Origin: Siphonodentalium dalli
Lineage: Eukaryota > Mollusca > Scaphopoda > Gadilida > Siphonodentaliidae
Assembly (NCBI GenBank): GCA_032622095.1
Contig: CP136063.1
Location: 64,867,897-64,931,896, forward strand
Length of the DNA: 64,000 bases
Direction of reading: 5' to 3'
Each line of letters opens with the position of its first letter. The first letter of the stretch is position 1. A program made the translations under genes and the position numbers. Of the stretch, positions 9,684 through 19,995 are shown one piece after another. The notes beneath the pieces are model-generated. The model did no database searches. It was not told the origin of the DNA and saw nothing but the letters and a program-made list of their open reading frames with translations.

Positions 9684-10075
9684 CCCTTTACCCAACAAAA
9701 CGGCCAAAACCGGCCAAATAAAGCTTCAACAGCCTAAAATATCTTCGGTCTGTCTCAATAGAACCATACAAATATGGATATCATTGGAACCGGCTCCTTG
9801 ACCACATTGTGATAGTTAGTTATGCCCTGTGCCAATGCATTCTCTTATATATGCGAGTCGACCATAGGTCGCCTCGCATATATAAGAGAATGCATTGGCC
9901 TAAAAAAATAATCTTTTTTTAACACTTTTTACCATTTTTTCTTGCATTCTTTAACAATTTTATAATTTTTAATGTGTTAAGCCAATGCATTCTCTTATAT
10001 ATGTGAGGCGACCTATGGTCGACTCGCATATATAAGATAATACATTGGCACAGGGCCCTTCTGTTGGGTAAAGGG
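9684..10075 (-). mobile_element. TTAA-inserting MITE, same subfamily, opposite orientation
   Basis: A 392-bp copy of the 8889-9281 element in reverse orientation, flanked by TTAA at 9680-9683 and 10076-10079, with hairpins at about 9832-9899 and 9982-10049. With its neighbour it forms a long inverted repeat separated by about 400 bp. Confidence 0.85.
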
Positions 10076-10517
10076 TTAACTAATGACCGAATGACTAAAC
10101 AAATGAAGCATCTCTGGCATAGCACCTTTCTGTTAGAAACCCTAGAGAATGTTATGAGTAAATGTTTTGACATTTATTTATGAGGATTTAAAATGATAAA
10201 TACATGTAATTTCCCTTTTGTTAAAAAACTGTTGATCATACATTGAAGAACATTAATGGATGACAAAGTCACCTAATTACTTTATTGACTGAGTTGAAAC
10301 CCCAGATAAGTTATGATATACTATAAGAGAATGTATGATTCTTATGCCAATTTGGATGTTAAGTTTACTAAAAGACAACAATAGATTTCTCTCCACATTT
10401 ATCGATCTTGTCCCCATCAGGTCAAATATCATTTCAGATATCTGGTTAATATGAAAAACATCTTTTAAAACAGTGTTCAATAATTAAAGGTATAGTAAAT
10501 AAATACATCAAACTCAC

Positions 10518-10634
10518 ATTCAGCAGAGCTACTATCTGGAACTATGTTGTTTGCTTCTGGTGCTATTTCTGTTACTATTTCTGGTGCTATTTCTGTTACT
10601 ATTTCTGGTGCTGTTTCAAAATCAGAATTGTTTT
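10518..10634 (-). CDS. Putative exon encoding Glu/Pro/Ile/Thr repeats
   Basis: A 117-bp exon candidate with a very good 3' splice site (a pyrimidine run ending TTTCAG, just above 10634) and a consensus 5' splice site GTGAGT at 10512-10517. It encodes an acidic stretch with repeated TEIAPEIV and ends VPDSSSAE. A second exon with the same ending lies at 10987-11097. Both are of length divisible by three and start and end in the same phase, typical of duplicated exons. Direct joining of the upstream exon to this one would create TAA across the junction, so that pairing is probably not used, or the locus is decayed. Function unknown. Confidence 0.35.
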
Positions 10635-10986
10635 CTGAAAAAAAAAAGACTTGGTAAATGTTCAAGGTCTTGATTGTTAAACTCATAGTTCCTTCACAAT
10701 AAGCATTGATCTGATTCGATAATTTATTAATTATTTTTAAATGATTTGAACCCAGTATATGCAATTGTTCACTGCGAGTACCAACTCGCTTGTATCTATT
10801 GCTAACAACTAACTAACAATAAAAACTTATGATTACTCACAACTAATTAAACCGTTAACATGTCTCATTTATAGTAACGGGTCCAACTTGAGCAACAGGT
10901 CCAACTTGAGCAAGATGTTTTACAGTGATTGGTCAAAATAATTACCCAAACATTATAGGTATAGTAAATAAATAAATCAAACTCAC

Positions 10987-11097
10987 ATTCAGCAGAGCTA
11001 TCTGGAACTGAAGCAACCTTGTTTGCTCCGCGTGCCGTTTCTTTTACGACACTACTAGTATATTCCTCAGCTACTACATGTATGACCATTGTTGTCA
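10987..11097 (-). CDS. Putative duplicated exon ending VPDSSAE
   Basis: A 111-bp exon candidate with 3' splice site ACCACAG and 5' splice site GTGAGT (10981-10986). It encodes TTMVIHVVAEEYTSS followed by a basic patch and ANKVASVPDSSAE. About 30 bp of the intron after the donor is also shared with the other exon, so the duplicated block includes intron sequence. No domain recognised. It lies on the same strand and downstream of the CYWPP gene remnant 11155-11661 and may be part of it. Confidence 0.35.
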
Positions 11098-11154
11098 CTG
11101 TGGTATCTTACCACACAAAAACCCTGTGATCTCTTAATATAGATTATTTACCTG

Positions 11155-11661
11155 TTACTGGGTAGGACAACCATGCAGATCCATCTTTGGCCAACGTTGG
11201 GTCTTCATCTCCTCTAACATTGTTAGGACTTTTCTTTCAAAAACTTTCTCACCTCCTTGTTGCCTTGGCAGCTCCAGGGTGGGGAATGTTGACATGCTCA
11301 AAGCTGGCGGTGGTAGAGGCACAATTAGTAATTTTTTCTTTGATGTTACATCAGATGACTTTCTTGGAACATATGTAAAGAGCTTCTTCTTCTTCTTCTG
11401 TTTTGAAGATGGTTCGTATGATTCATCATCAGAGTCGATGGACTCAGACTCGGTTGTTTCTGTCACGTATCAAGGATTTCTCTTCCGTTTTCTCTTTCAG
11501 TTTTCTCTTCACCAATATCGGATGAAACTTCAGCTATCTTTGCCCCATTCCTGCCTTGCTCATATGTTTCTGTTGTTCCTAAGACCCTCTCCCGGACCTT
11601 TTGGAAGTTGGGTCCAGGAAGATTTCTCTGCTGCACAAGGCACGTAATATTGTTACTACTG
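11155..11661 (-). pseudogene. CYWPP-gene remnant, copy 3: middle region
   Basis: On the minus strand this reads LPGPNFQKVRERVLGTTETY, then EQGRNGAKIAEVSSD and a Glu/Lys-rich linker, a frame slip near 11465, an acidic tract TESESIDSDDESYEP, a Lys run KQKKKKK, a Pro-rich stretch, and FERKVLTMLEEMKTQ. This matches the usual layout of DUF4806-type proteins: CYWPP module, KVRVLGT..TYE..R..AKIAE helix, acidic/basic linker, then a helix (F..KVL.LL.EIK) before the C-terminal domain. The C-terminal domain itself is not seen. The upstream half of the module lies beyond the pearl element, at 13458-13531. A GTAAAT donor follows the final TAA by six bases. One frame slip, the insertion and the missing ends indicate a pseudogene. 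Function of the family is unknown; a nuclear role is only a guess from the basic tracts. Confidence 0.45.
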
Positions 11662-11666
11662 TTTTT

Positions 11667-13456
11667 AGCTCAACTTTACTTTGTAAAGTTTGAGCTATTG
11701 CCATGGCTTGGTATCCGTTGTGCGTGTGTGTGTGCGTGATTTGTTAACAATTTACTTTAGCACGGGCTACAGTCCGTACCTTTGGTCCAATTATTATGAA
11801 ACTTGTCATGGATGTTGACATGGACATGTAGATGGAAACGAGTCATTTTGGGGTTGTTCGGATGAAAAACATGGCCACCAGCAGCCATCTTGGATTTAAA
11901 AATTCAATCCATTAGCATGGGCTACAGGCTGTACTGTTTGTCTTATTGTCATGAAATTTGTCATGGATGTTAATATTGACATGTAGATGGGAACGAGTAA
12001 TTTTGGGGTCATTTGACCAAAAAACATGGCCGCCAGCAGCCATCTTGATTTTACTCTTTGCATGACTAAATCCTTTGACACGGGCTTCAGGGGGCCCCCG
12101 GTGGTCCAGTCGGTAGAGTGCCAGGTGCATTACGCCGCCACAGGCCGTCCAGCGCTGACGAAGCTGGTTTGAACCCCGTCATAGGGAGGGTGACCGGAAT
12201 CGTGTATCTGGATTCTGGGCAAGTTTGTCAGTTGCTTTCCGGGGGTCGGTGGTTTCTACATGCAGTGGAACAATTTCCCGGTGAAATTTAGCCTCTGCGT
12301 GGTCTTTCCTCCACCCGTAAAATTGACGTCGTGTGTGGTCTAGCGGCTAGAACGATGATAAACCCTAATAAACAAACAAACAACACGGGCTACAGGGTGT
12401 ACCTTTGGTCGGATCATCATAAAATTTGTCATGGATGTTAACAATGATATGCAGATGGCAACGAGTCATTTATAGGTCATTCAGGCAAAAAACATGGACG
12501 CCAGCAGCCATCTTGGATTTTACTCTTTGTATTACTAAATCCTTTAGCACTGGCTGCAGGTCGTACCTTTAGTCTGATCATCATAAAATTTGTCATGAAC
12601 GTTAATAATGAAATGTAGATGGGAACGAGTCATCTTGGGGTCATTCGACAAAAAACATGGCCGCCAGCAGCCATCTTGGATTTTACTCTTTGTATGACTA
12701 AATCCTTAAGCAGGGACTACAGGTCGTACATTTAGTCTGATCATCATGAAATTTTTCATGGCTGTTGAAATTGGAATGTAGATGGGAACAAGTCATTTTG
12801 GGGTCATTCAGACGAAAAACATGGCCACCAGTGGCCATCTTTGATTTAAAAATTCAATTCATTAGCAGGGGCTACAGGTCGTACTGTTCGTCTGATCATC
12901 ATGAAATTTGTCATGGATGTTAATATTGACATGTAGATGGGAACGATTAATTTTGGGGTCATTCAGCCGAAAAGCATGGCCACAGCAGCCATCTTGGATT
13001 TTACTCTTTGTATGACTAAATCCTTTAGCACGGGCTACAGGTCGTACCTTTAGTTTGATAATCATAAAATTTGTCATGGATGTTAATAATGACATGTAGA
13101 TGGGACGAGTCATTTTGGAGTCATTCGGCCATAAAACATGGCCACCAGCAGCCATCATTGATTTTACTCTTTGTATGACTAAACCTTTAGCAGGGGCTAC
13201 ATACAGGTCGTACCTTTAGTCTGATCATCATGAAATTGTTCTTGGCTGTTGAAATTGGAATGTAGATGGGAAAGAGTCATTTTGGGGTCATTCAGACAAA
13301 AAACATGGCCACCAGCTGCCATCTTGGATTTTACTCTGTGTACGACTAAATTCTTTACTGCTCATTTTTTACACTCCTTTTTAATCTCTATTCATTGCTC
13401 ATCACAAAAAATTACTTTATTTACAAAGTTGAGCTACAGTGTCATTGACACTTTCA
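11667..13456 (+). mobile_element. Pearl/Helentron-type non-autonomous element (A1)
   Basis: It begins AGCTCAACTTT with a short hairpin (stem around 11667-11696), runs through a GT-rich tract and an array of ~160-bp units, and ends with the inverse AAAGTTGAGCT and hairpin GTGTCATTGACAC (13439-13451). It is inserted in the T-tract of the CYWPP exon: copies 1 and 2 have the same T-tract without insert. Subterminal inverted repeats, a 3' hairpin and insertion between T residues match Helentron-associated elements. Short minus-strand frames inside are by-products of the repeat unit. Confidence 0.75.
12091..12382 (+). mobile_element. tRNA-derived SINE inserted in a pearl unit
   Basis: The 5' end resembles a tRNA gene with an A box (TGGTCCAGTCGGTAGAG) and B box (GGTTTGAACCCC) at about 12102-12175. 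A central body including TTTCCTCCACCCGTAAAA follows, and the 3' end is an A-rich AAACAA tail. It is flanked by a 13-bp target duplication ACACGGGCT(T/A)CAG at 12078-12090 and 12383-12395. Transcription would be by RNA polymerase III; mobilisation by a LINE is expected for the class. Confidence 0.8.
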
Positions 13457-13457
13457 T

Positions 13458-13622
13458 TTTGGGTGGCCAGTAACCGTGGTCTTTGTTAATTAACCAGCAC
13501 GTGGGCACCACATCCACCAAATTTCCCTCATATCGTTTCATATGCAGAAGCCATATTCAGCCGGCCGGCAAGTCCTTTTCATCTCTTGGTGATTTCTTCC
13601 GAGTATGTGTCTTCTCTGTTTT
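13458..13622 (-). pseudogene. CYWPP-gene remnant, copy 3: right part with PC4-exon tail
   Basis: It continues the split exon on the other side of the pearl element (GNLVDVVPTCWL, HGYWPP), ending near 13531. A deletion then joins it directly to sequence matching the 3' part of the PC4-like exon (SEEIT..R), ending near 13622, where homology stops. In copies 1 and 2 these parts are about 80 bp farther apart, so this copy carries an internal deletion. Confidence 0.5.
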
Positions 13623-13961
13623 GTGCTCATTGTCTAATTGTCGCGGGAAAATTGGCTCGGCCTTGACCTCGGATCTGACTTCGGTGAAGTTCACCAGCCA
13701 CAAATCAAGGCCCCCCTGTATAGAATAGGGTTTTTATGTGCCAGCTTAGGATTTCATTAAAACTGAGATATCTATGTAAATAATGTCCACCCGCCCAAAT
13801 ACATAATATCTTGCGAACTACTATAAATGTCCACCACCCCCAATAAATGACCAGCATTGACATATAAAAATGTATACAAAACATAAACTTATACGGGAAC
13901 AACCAAAAATAATGGCTCGACTGTAAAAAATGTCTGCAAGCTTCAGCTTCAAATACTCTGC

Positions 13962-14209
13962 GCCTTGAAATAGGGTGTCTGTCATTTGCAGAATTAGGTC
14001 CCCAGAGGGTGAATTTAGTGATGCTACCCCGCATAGCGGGCTAGCATCACCAAATTCACCCTCTGGGGACCTCATTCTGCTTACAACTCAGCAGAATGAG
14101 GTTCCCAGAGGGTGAATTTGGTGATGCTAGCCCGCTATGTGGGGTAGCATCACTAAATTAACCCTCTGGGGACCTCATTCTGCAAATGACAGACACCCTA
14201 TTTCAAGGC
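13962..14209. mobile_element. Four-arm foldback element
   Basis: The 248-bp sequence has outer inverted repeats (GCCTTGAAATAGGGTG and its complement). Inside are two successive ~92-bp hairpins, each built from CCAGAGGGTGAATTT and its complement around a CCGCATAGCGGGC-like centre, separated by TTACAACTCA. The whole is a nested palindrome, consistent with a MITE or foldback element. I could not define a target duplication. Confidence 0.65.
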
Positions 14210-15137
14210 TTGATGTTTGGCTCGATATCTGGCCCCTAATCTGATCCCAATTTTCTTTACGGGCTTTATGCCCTAACAAGCCAAAAAGTCCTACAAGGCT
14301 TTATGCCTAGGAATTTCAAATAGTTGATGGGGCTTTCTGCCCATTAATTTTCCACCGATTTTGAAGTGTATCCCTCTTCATTCTAGACCTAAAAACTAAT
14401 ATTAACTAGCCCTCCCAAAAGGGAGCCAGGTGTAACAGTTAATTGCCACCTGAGAAAATAGCACTCGTTATCTCTGGACTAATTGTCCTTATCACAATTT
14501 AAAATCTACATGATTTTTGCTATAATATACAATCTCCCTGGAATACTTGTCTTTGACTGGAGTACAATTTCCCTTGTCCGGGGTAAAAATAAACCATCAG
14601 CCTTGGGACCTCCGAAGGTTCTGTATCGGGACCCGCACAGGTCCCACCGCCATACCTACACGTACAGCCTCCTAAATATGGAATCTAGTAAGCCTGGTAA
14701 CCTTTACACTCGGGAATAGCCTTCTGGGCTAAGCTTCGGAGCCCATTTACCTTAACACACTCACAACGGCCATGTCTTATATATAGCCCACTTCTCTGAG
14801 ATATACAGAATTGTATGACTAACTCCCGTGGTTACCAAGGCTTACTAGTGGGACAAATAAGTAGTGGGAGCTGTATATGCTATTTGTGGGGAGCTGTGGC
14901 TTGGCTATCTCACGTCGGAACGGATCAACCCAACAACTGGATGGGCAATAGGGGAATCCCCTATTATAGCCCCCGAACGTCCTTGAATAAACTGATCTGA
15001 GCTTGTTTGAATTACTGCCTTCACAAAACCTAACAAATCAATAAGCCTTACTGTCAAATCTACATGTATATAACTAATTGCACCTTTGACTCATCTGTGA
15101 TTTCTCTAGATGTACATGTACCTTGTTCACGTGATTG
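14210..15137. other. No recognised feature
   Basis: A moderately GC-rich stretch with several short stems (for example GGGACCCGCACAGGTCCC near 14628). I see no coding pattern or shared repeat. Confidence 0.4.
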
Positions 15138-15410
15138 TCAGATGATCGTCAGACAGATGAACGGCACAGAAAAGGCTTTTTCTCTTCTTTTTTTCTTAGT
15201 TATGTCCAATGTTTGCACATATAATTTGTTTGAAAATTTGCTGTCAGGTGGATTGCCAGTTACCGGCGGTACCTCATTTGTGGATGGATCGTTTGTTTGT
15301 AAGTATTCGATCCATCTGTCTTTATTCACACAGTGTTTTTCATAGCTTCTGTGGCAGCACATTGTATGGAAAGGCAGCAACAAAATGATTTGGTGTCCAT
15401 AATTTATCAT
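15138..15410 (-). CDS. Hypothetical exon-like frame (RWIEYLQTNDPSTNE)
   Basis: The minus strand has a pyrimidine-rich tract and CCACAG 3' splice-site candidate near 15352, followed by an open frame reading SYEKHCVNKDRWIEYL, a Pro-rich stretch, KLYVQTLDITKKKRREK and SVPFICLTII before a stop at 15138. The composition is coding-like, but I recognise no family and see no clear donor, so it could be a terminal exon or chance. Confidence 0.25.
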   Translation of the reverse strand: MINYGHQIILLLPFHTMCCHRSYEKHCVNKDRWIEYLQTNDPSTNEVPPVTGNPPDSKFSNKLYVQTLDITKKKRREKAFSVPFICLTII

Positions 15411-15916
15411 CGAATATTAAATGGGTTCGAATCCAAACAATGATCATCTTAAAGTTGTTTCCAACCTCTGAACTTCAGACTGAAGCCCTGCCGATATAAA
15501 GTACATGTATCTGCGTTTTGTGTGCCATACAGTAGGTGTTTCGTATATCAGTGTTCACTTATGTGTACACTGATAAGACAAAGGCAGAAAATGCGCTCTA
15601 GTCTAGACTATTGAGACCAAAAAGGCGTAAGCATCTGTAGTAGATAAATCCCATGCTTTTCCCATTGCTGACGGAAATGCGTGTTACTTACGATCACAAT
15701 TTAGGATATGGATGATTAGGATTTGGTACTTTAGTAATCTCGTTCCTGTTTTATTTGTAGTAAGGTGTCGATATCGGCGGATACGTAAGCTTTGCCTTGG
15801 TTTAACTTACGTTTTTTTTAAATTATTTCCTAAATTATCTACGAGAATCACAATAATATCCGTGCTAGAACATTTTGCAGCACTAGTGAAAGTAAGTAAC
15901 CTTTTCTTTTTATGAA
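15411..15916. other. No recognised feature
   Basis: Only short chance frames are visible in this stretch; no repeat family seen elsewhere in the window matches it. Confidence 0.4.
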
Positions 15917-16130
15917 AAACCAGCTATAATACCGGATATAAAACTGGTTAAAGGACTTAAAACCGTCAGAAAACAGCTATCGGCTATGAAACCGGCACCT
16001 AGCTTCTGGTCAAGAAACCGAAAAAAACAGGCTACCGGCTACAAAACCGGCTACCAGTTACAGGCCAAAAAAAACAGCTACCAGCTATGATACTGGCTAA
16101 AAAACCGTCTACTGGCTACTAGCAACACTA
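15917..16130. repeat. Degenerate minisatellite, AAACCGGCTA-type motif
   Basis: About ten imperfect repeats of a ~20-bp motif alternating ACCGGCTA and AAA runs. No coding sense. Confidence 0.6.
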
Positions 16131-16402
16131 TATAAAGGATACTATTGTTTACTCATCACACTTAATTTATTCATATATACTCGTTCTCCACGTTCTTGAG
16201 TTCCTTCCACTTGATAGTTTATATATGTCTACACTGACTGAACTTATAATTTAAAGAGTTCACCAGACCATATATGTGCACAAGTTCACAATAAGGCCCA
16301 TCATGTGTAGTTTCCTTCACCAGACTATGTGTGAAAATGTCCGCACTCGCAATGTCGCTCATGAGTTTCTCATCTTCACTGAATCTTGAGAAGAATAGAC
16401 GG

Positions 16403-16605
16403 ACCTAATCACAGCAACGATGCTGCCAGGGAACACAGAGGACTTAGTTCCCATCAAATCGACAGGCGACGGATCATATCTCTTCCACTCTGCATCAATC
16501 GCCTTGTCTGGAGAACAAGAATATAGTAAAGAGCTGAGATGCAGGGTGGTATTTTCTTTTGTGATGGGTACATCATATAACCTGCTAATCTTTTCATCTT
16601 CTTGA
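16403..16605 (+). pseudogene. OTU-like protease fragment with catalytic Cys replaced
   Basis: The plus strand reads VPIKSTGDGSYLFHSAS, then ALSG and ELRCR. This is the pattern of OTU-type cysteine-protease domains (and related vertnin-like proteins), in which GDG(N/S)C(L/F)F holds the catalytic cysteine; here the Cys position is Tyr. A possible 3' splice site (ATCACAG) precedes it at about 16403. The recognisable similarity stops after about 50 residues, and no downstream exon with the catalytic His was found. It is therefore a fragment, probably inactive as a protease. A longer overlapping minus-strand frame is likely a shadow. OTU domains remove ubiquitin; that role is not supported for this copy. 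Confidence 0.4.
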
Positions 16606-16815
16606 CTGACATGTTCCGTTCTGCAAATAGTGTCCACTCCTCTTTTGAAGCTTCCGACGGTCTCTTTAAACAATCGGCAAAATCCTTCAGTCTGATATAG
16701 AATATAGGAGAATATAACAATTAGTGGATGATACATGTGAATGTTATGTAACTGCGCGACAAGAAATTCATATGTTACAAAGGATATTTGGGATGAACTA
16801 TGGCATTTTATATGG

Positions 16816-16956
16816 TACAGTATTGCCCTGAGTAATTGACCTCTTAACCAAAGCAGAATTATGGGTAACTTTTCAGGATTTAGTCGGAAATATGGCTTGT
16901 TGCCATTCATTGGAAGGCTCTCGCCAAAAGCTTTCCGATGAATGGCAACAAGTGTT
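16816..16956. mobile_element. Foldback MITE D copy
   Basis: It starts TACAGTATTGCCCT, runs through the family hairpin (GGGTAACTTTTCAGGATT, GGCTTGTTGCCATTCAT) and is truncated in its right arm after AATGGCAACAAG. It serves as a consensus reference for the hypermutated copy at 4190-4413. Confidence 0.65.
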
Positions 16957-18778
16957 ATTTTTTTTACAAACTCAATTTCCTGGAAACGGGATCTATATGG
17001 TGTTAAATGATAAGCATTTCTGTTCCACTTTCAATACTACATGTTCAGGTTGTGGCCATCAAGGTCTTATTCTTCTGAGCCTTTTTACAGCAGTCACTGG
17101 TTACCAAAACCATTTCATTTTGTATCTCATTGTTGATGACACATATCAATGACAAACTGCCCAGTCCATTAGGATGCCACATGGGGTGCAACAGCCAAGA
17201 ACTTGTACACTGTATCGGCACATGCACCATTAGAATTGTGAGGCGAATGTTATAGGCTTTTAAAATATGAAATTCATATATATAATGCACAATTCTTTAT
17301 ATATTCGCTCAGATATATTTCAATGTTGGCAAAAAGATTGGAAGCAGATACATATGAGACCTGTTTTTATGATTTTGCTTCCAATCATGCTACTACCCAG
17401 GGAAGCAATTATGTCGGCGCGGATCGATGTCCAACAGCGGTAACGATTTACAATGGTTGTGGGTTGCAATTGATTGATTGTATGTCAGTACAACTGTATA
17501 CCATGAAGAACAAGAGGTAAGTAATTAAATCCTACTTGACATTGCCAATTAGTAAAATTATTAAGCTGTCTATAATGAATGAGACATTACATTAATTAAC
17601 TTTTTTTTTCATTCACAAATATGCACAGAACATTGATTAATGTTGAGATTTTTCCATGGTGTGGTGATGTTTGTAAATATAACATCTATTTTTAATAATT
17701 GAGTGTCGCATATATTTTAATATATGGTTGGTTGTGAAGTTCAGAGTTAATTTGAAGCAAAAATCTGCATAAAACATAAGGAAGCTGATAACATTCGGTC
17801 ATTTTTAAACAATAAACGACGGCGATCATTGTGTAACATTGTTTACCGATCAACTACGGTGGTGCGAGCGATATATAATTGCATAATGTATTTCAGATAA
17901 CTTTCGAAGTTTGATAAGAATTTGAGAACCTGCTAATTCACCAAAATCTATGAAAATAGAGGTCTATGTTATTACTGTGTGTTATACATATACTTAGTAC
18001 CATAACTACACATTCAGATGGTGTTTCATGTATCATTGTGCATTACTGTATCAATCAATATATAGACTAATTTTTACTGTTATCTTTCAAACAACATCGG
18101 GACAATATTTAGGTAAAAATAATATACATTTAATGCATATAAACATCGTAAGTTACGTTATACTCACAAAACATTCCATTTTATGTCAAAAGATTTAGGA
18201 CCATACATGACCTCTATAGTGTGGTTGTGAGACCCTTAATATATTTGTAAAGAAGCCGTTTTTGTTATTGTATAATGACTTACATGTATTTGGAGAACTA
18301 ATGTCATATAGACAACCATGTGGGACGCCATCTTGAATAACAAAGTTCTATAATAAAAAAAACACGGATGCGCTTGCATTTTTCCCCTGGCATTTTTGTT
18401 AATACAATTTCTGTGCTACATGTATACAGGGGGTGCATTGCAATAACAAAAATTATATATATATGATTAACCGAGAAGATTGCGAATGCCCATTTGTGTC
18501 ACATAAAGATATATGTATTGGTGAGTAAATGGTAAATCGGCATGAAAATAATTCTTGATGAAAACAAATGTGATATGACATTTTTGTGCAATGTTGGCCA
18601 TATGTCACAAACGTGCAGACACTGTTCATAACGGAACACATACATGTAATGTATATAAATTCCGACCCTTCGAGTCGCCCAAGCAAACCGAGGTAAGAAA
18701 CTGTTCATAATCGACATATAAGATGAAGCAGCGAAGTATATATGTGACATAGAAAGCACTGAGATCAATTCACAGATA
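16957..18778. other. AT-rich sequence without recognised genes
   Basis: A plus-strand frame at 17323-17520 has no recognisable domain. The rest is AT-rich and intron-like. Nothing is shared with other parts of the window. Confidence 0.4.
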
Positions 18779-19012
18779 CCCTGTGCCAATGCATTCTCTT
18801 ATATATGTGAGGCGACCTATTGCCTAACAATTTTTTATCATGTTTTTTAAATAAATGTTTCTTACAATTTTTAGGACATAAAATAAAAAACATCCATTAC
18901 CCTGCAGGGAGCCCCACACAAAAAAAGAAGCACCTAGAAGAGTGTCGTCTGCTCATGTTTGTCTGGGGCTCTGTATGGGTGAAATTATTAAATTGTTAAA
19001 GAATACAAGAAA
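18779..19012. mobile_element. Truncated relative of the 19071-19527 MITE
   Basis: It begins CCCTGTGCCAATGCATTC, contains only the first arm of the hairpin, then the same internal sequence as the next element (for example GGAGCCCCACAC). Ends degrade near 19012. Confidence 0.65.
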
Positions 19013-19070
19013 ATTTCTAAATTGATGATGTGATACATTGTATGTTAGCCGATATGACGATGGATGATAT

Positions 19071-19527
19071 GTGACCCGCCATATCAAATCCAGTCGTGAG
19101 TCGGGATTTTTTTTACCCTGTGCCAATGCATTCTCTTATATATGCGAGTCGACCATAGGTCGCCTCGCATATATAACAGAATGCATTGGCCTAACAATTT
19201 TTTATCATGTTTTTTTAAATAAATGTCTCTTACAATTTTTAGGACATAAAATAAAAAACATCCATTACCCTGCAGGGAGCCCCACACACATATAGAAGCA
19301 TATAGAAGAGTGTCGTCTGCTCATGTTTGTCTGGGGCTCTGTATGGGTGAAATTATAAAATTGTTAAAGAATACAAGAACAAATTATTAAAATTGTAAAA
19401 AAATTTAGGCTAATGTATTCTCTTATATATGCGAGGCGACCTATGGTCGACTCGCATATATAAGAGAATGCATTGGCACAGGGTAAAAAAATCCCGACTT
19501 CCGACTGGATTTGATATGGCGGGTCAC
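19071..19527. mobile_element. MITE with GTGACCCGCCATAT ends and two hairpins
   Basis: Terminal inverted repeats of roughly 30 bp (GTGACCCGCCATATC and its complement) flank two copies of the ~69-bp hairpin (19123-19191 and about 19410-19478). ATAT flanks both sides and may be a target duplication or part of the repeat. Same hairpin module as the TTAA MITEs but different outer ends. Confidence 0.75.
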
Positions 19528-19698
19528 ATATGTCACGTGCATGTGGTCATGGCACAGTGAGCGCAAGACCATATACATATTGACGCCATTTCGAAATTAA
19601 ACGCAACTTTATTTTTGAAGTAACATGCCTTCATATATGATATTTAATTGTGCGGTACTATGTTCAGGGAATACTAGTGTTTTGCTTCTTTATTTTAG

Positions 19699-19755
19699 TT
19701 TGACGACTTGGCAAATCTCAGTGAGTGGGATGACTGGGATTTATCCATGCATGAC
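19699..19755 (+). CDS. Putative 57-bp exon, acidic/Trp-rich
   Basis: A pyrimidine-rich tract ending TTTTAG precedes the exon and GTGAGT follows it. The 19 codons read FDDLANLSEWDDWDLS and MHD. About 150 bp of the downstream intron, and the exon's DWDLS core, recur at 36337 onward. Function unknown; possibly a small acidic exon of a host gene. Confidence 0.3.
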
Positions 19756-19995
19756 GTGAGTATACCTGTTGATTATGTTTGTAAATTTATATTATAAGAT
19801 GCACTAATAAAATTGTGACGAAGAAGCGTGCTGATTACGGGATAATGTCAACAAACAAACAATAAATTATGTTATTGAAACCACATGTTGAAAAATGTTT
19901 CAGCCGGGCAATGTTCTGACAAATATGATTTTTCACCCTACATTTTTATGCATAATAGTAAGTTAAACACAACTTTATTTTTATGTGTATCCATT

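Noticed and set aside
12100-12180. Functional tRNA gene
   Set aside because: A and B boxes are present but cloverleaf pairing is poor and the sequence is the head of a SINE with target duplication.
16359-16910. 183-codon minus-strand frame
   Set aside because: It runs through a foldback MITE and opposite the OTU-like motif. No domain is visible, so it is probably chance.
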